Source of the DNA: Oscillospiraceae bacterium
GTDB lineage: Bacteria > Bacillota > Clostridia > Oscillospirales > UBA929
Reading direction: 5' to 3'
DNA: 7,006 nt
Assembly: GCA_031271325.1 (NCBI GenBank)
Contig: JAISVY010000159.1
Span: forward strand, 1 to 7,006
Within the stretch, counting starts at the first letter, position 1. Every line of letters starts with the position of its first letter. Of this stretch, positions 6,396-7,006 are shown one piece after another. The position numbers were made by a program, and so were the translations under genes. The notes below the pieces were generated by a model. The model worked only from the letters and a program-made list of their open reading frames with translations. It had not been told where the DNA came from and searched no databases.

Positions 6396-6707
6396 GTGTT
6401 GGATAAAAGTCAAGCTAGAGAAGTAGCCGGAAAATACGCTGAAAAAGTGGTTAACTCACTGAATCCGTCTTCCGTTATTCTTTTTGGCTCTTATGTGAAC
6501 GGAACACCCCATACGGACAGTGATATAGATATTGCCGTGCTGATGAATGGTTTTGAGGGCGATTGGTACGATACAGAGGTTTTGCTGTACAGGCTAAGAC
6601 GAAATATAAGTTTCGACATAGAGCCGCACCTTTTAGATAGGGCAAATGACCCCCTAGGTTTTGTTGAGCATGTGGTTAAGACAGGCGAGGTGCTTTATTC
6701 TGCGTGA
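6396..6707 (+). CDS. MNT-type nucleotidyltransferase-domain protein
   Basis: A 103-residue protein forming a minimal nucleotidyltransferase domain of the polymerase-beta superfamily. The active-site motif is GSYVNGTPHTDSDIDIAV (31-48): the glycine-serine pair at 31-32 and the metal-binding aspartates D43 and D45. The likely third carboxylate is in FDIEPHLL (D74 or E76), so the catalytic set looks complete. Proteins of this size (MntA/MNT) usually pair with a HEPN protein as a toxin-antitoxin module, where the MNT partner can adenylylate the HEPN toxin. No HEPN gene follows or precedes it here. The start is GTG 6396, 18 nt after the mnmE stop, with only a weak GGGGGA site (6384-6389), so it may be read through from mnmE. 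By hand count it is about 44% G+C, against about 72% in a sampled 60-nt stretch of mnmE (5401-5460), and its codon use is visibly AT-leaning. This suggests recent acquisition. A stand-alone function cannot be inferred. Confidence 0.85.
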   Translation: MLDKSQAREVAGKYAEKVVNSLNPSSVILFGSYVNGTPHTDSDIDIAVLMNGFEGDWYDTEVLLYRLRRNISFDIEPHLLDRANDPLGFVEHVVKTGEVLYSA

Positions 6708-6716
6708 TCTTCTTCT

Positions 6717-6735
6717 GTAAAAATAGAATTTTTAC
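6717..6735. other. AT hairpin immediately before a Shine-Dalgarno
   Basis: GTAAAAAT at 6717-6724 pairs perfectly with ATTTTTAC at 6728-6735 (8 bp, AGA loop), ten bases after the nucleotidyltransferase stop. The 3' arm contains five T residues, but they are inside the stem and not after it, so it is at best a weak terminator. The GGAGG at 6736-6740 abuts the stem, so the hairpin could affect access to that ribosome binding site. Confidence 0.4.
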
Positions 6736-6750
6736 GGAGGTTTGTTCCTT

Positions 6751-6816
6751 ATGACTGAAACGATGAAGCGTGAAAAAAATGGCGCAGGCGCGGACAGGCA
6801 GAGTGTTGACACATAA
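6751..6816 (+). CDS. Possible 21-residue small ORF or gene remnant
   Basis: ATG 6751 is preceded by a clean GGAGG (6736-6740) at 10-nt spacing and followed by 21 codons to TAA at 6814-6816. The peptide begins MTETMKREKNGAGADRQS and is hydrophilic, with no membrane segment or recognisable motif. It could be a real small protein, or the 5' remnant of a gene whose body was lost when the adjoining repeats arrived. The good ribosome binding site and the position right after the MNT gene make it worth listing. It does not resemble the start of a HEPN protein. Low confidence that it is functional. Confidence 0.3.
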   Translation: MTETMKREKNGAGADRQSVDT

Positions 6817-6856
6817 AACGCACGGCAGCACAAAACACGTAAAATAACGTTGTCTC

Positions 6857-6889
6857 CGTAGGGCGTGACGCCCCCGGCATGCCGCAATG
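6857..6889 (+). repeat. GTAGGG-type repeat, unit 1
   Basis: A 33-bp unit starting CGTAGGGCGTGACG and ending GCCGCAATG. It matches unit 2 at 6908-6940 in 31 of 33 positions. GGCGTG at 6862-6867 pairs with CATGCC at 6878-6883 through one G-U, and the unit also holds the perfect palindrome CGGCATGCCG (6875-6884). It has the form of the short GC-rich palindromic repeats found between genes in Clostridia; that resemblance is from memory and not a database match. Confidence 0.75.
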
Positions 6890-6907
6890 ATGCCAATGCC
6901 GCCGCAT

Positions 6908-6940
6908 CGTAGGGCGTGACGACCCCGGCACGCCGCAATG
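6908..6940 (+). repeat. GTAGGG-type repeat, unit 2
   Basis: The second copy of the 33-bp unit, offset by 51 bp and separated from unit 1 by an 18-bp spacer (6890-6907). It differs at two positions: C to A at 6922 and T to C at 6931. The second change turns the G-U pair of unit 1 into a G-C pair, so GGCGTG (6913-6918) now pairs perfectly with CACGCC (6929-6934). Stem pairing is therefore kept between copies. It is direct-oriented relative to unit 1 and opposite to the fragment at 1-27. Confidence 0.75.
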
Positions 6941-6964
6941 TTTACACGGTTTGAATTTTGCAGT

Positions 6965-6996
6965 TTGCCACTGCCTTGCCGGGCAAGCGGTGGCAA
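6965..6996. repeat. Strong stem-loop near the window end
   Basis: TTGCCAC at 6965-6971 pairs perfectly with GTGGCAA at 6990-6996. The stem continues through 6972-6973 with 6988-6989 (one G-U) and, after a bulged C at 6974, through CTTGC (6975-6979) with GCAAG (6983-6987). The total is 14 bp closed by a 3-nt loop. There is no T-run on either side, which argues against an intrinsic terminator. It probably belongs to the same cluster of intergenic palindromic repeats, and a related element may continue past the window edge (TCGGGCGGCA follows). Confidence 0.55.
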
Positions 6997-7006
6997 TCGG
7001 GCGGCA

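Noticed and set aside
6806..6845. TTGACA at 6806-6811 with TAAAAT at 6840-6845 as a promoter
   Set aside because: The spacer is 28 nt, far outside the usable range, and no other -10 box lies at 16-18 nt.
6857..6940. Repeats as a CRISPR array
   Set aside because: Only two units with a single 18-bp GC-rich spacer and no cas genes nearby. The hairpin-forming repeat matches REP-like intergenic elements better.

Overview
The window looks like a chromosomal segment of a GC-rich member of the Firmicutes (Bacillota), most likely class Clostridia and plausibly Oscillospiraceae-like. This rests on strong AGGAGG-type ribosome binding sites, frequent GTG starts, an ABC-ATPase/permease/GldG-like/DUF4340 operon of a type I associate with Clostridia, and short GTAGGG-type palindromic repeats in the spacers. 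The taxonomic placement is inference; no rRNA or other phylogenetic marker gene was used.

Layout: 1-308 is a gene-free leader. It starts with a short palindromic repeat (1-27), followed directly by a full-consensus sigma-70 type promoter (TTGACA, 18-nt spacer, TATAAT; 28-57). This points into a ~118-nt imperfect palindrome (91-208) that can fold as a three-way junction. A competing hairpin (200-220) and an extended -10 box (264-272) follow. 309-4904 is a tightly coupled four-gene operon: a GldA-like ABC ATPase, an ABC-2 type permease (GldF-like), a GldG-like membrane-anchored extracytoplasmic protein and a DUF4340 protein. The three junctions overlap by 1, 1 and 4 nt. 5022-6377 is mnmE, a tRNA wobble-uridine modification GTPase. 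6396-6707 is a small, AT-richer MNT-type nucleotidyltransferase-domain gene, probably acquired. 6708-7006 holds an AT hairpin, a possible 21-codon ORF with a clear Shine-Dalgarno, two 33-bp repeat units at 51-bp spacing and a strong terminal hairpin.

How the genes fit together: the four-gene operon should form one envelope machine. The ATPase and permease make the ABC core. The GldG-like and DUF4340 proteins add large extracytoplasmic domains, each tethered by transmembrane segments. Its substrate and role outside gliding Bacteroidetes are unknown. mnmE is a housekeeping gene sitting outside its common rnpA-yidC-jag-mnmE-mnmG neighbourhood. The nucleotidyltransferase lies 18 nt behind mnmE and may be co-transcribed, but it lacks a visible HEPN partner.

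The least explained part is the leader: a perfect promoter aimed at a highly structured, apparently non-coding element. It could be an unannotated structured RNA or leader, or a MITE-like repeat. The sequence alone does not decide between these.
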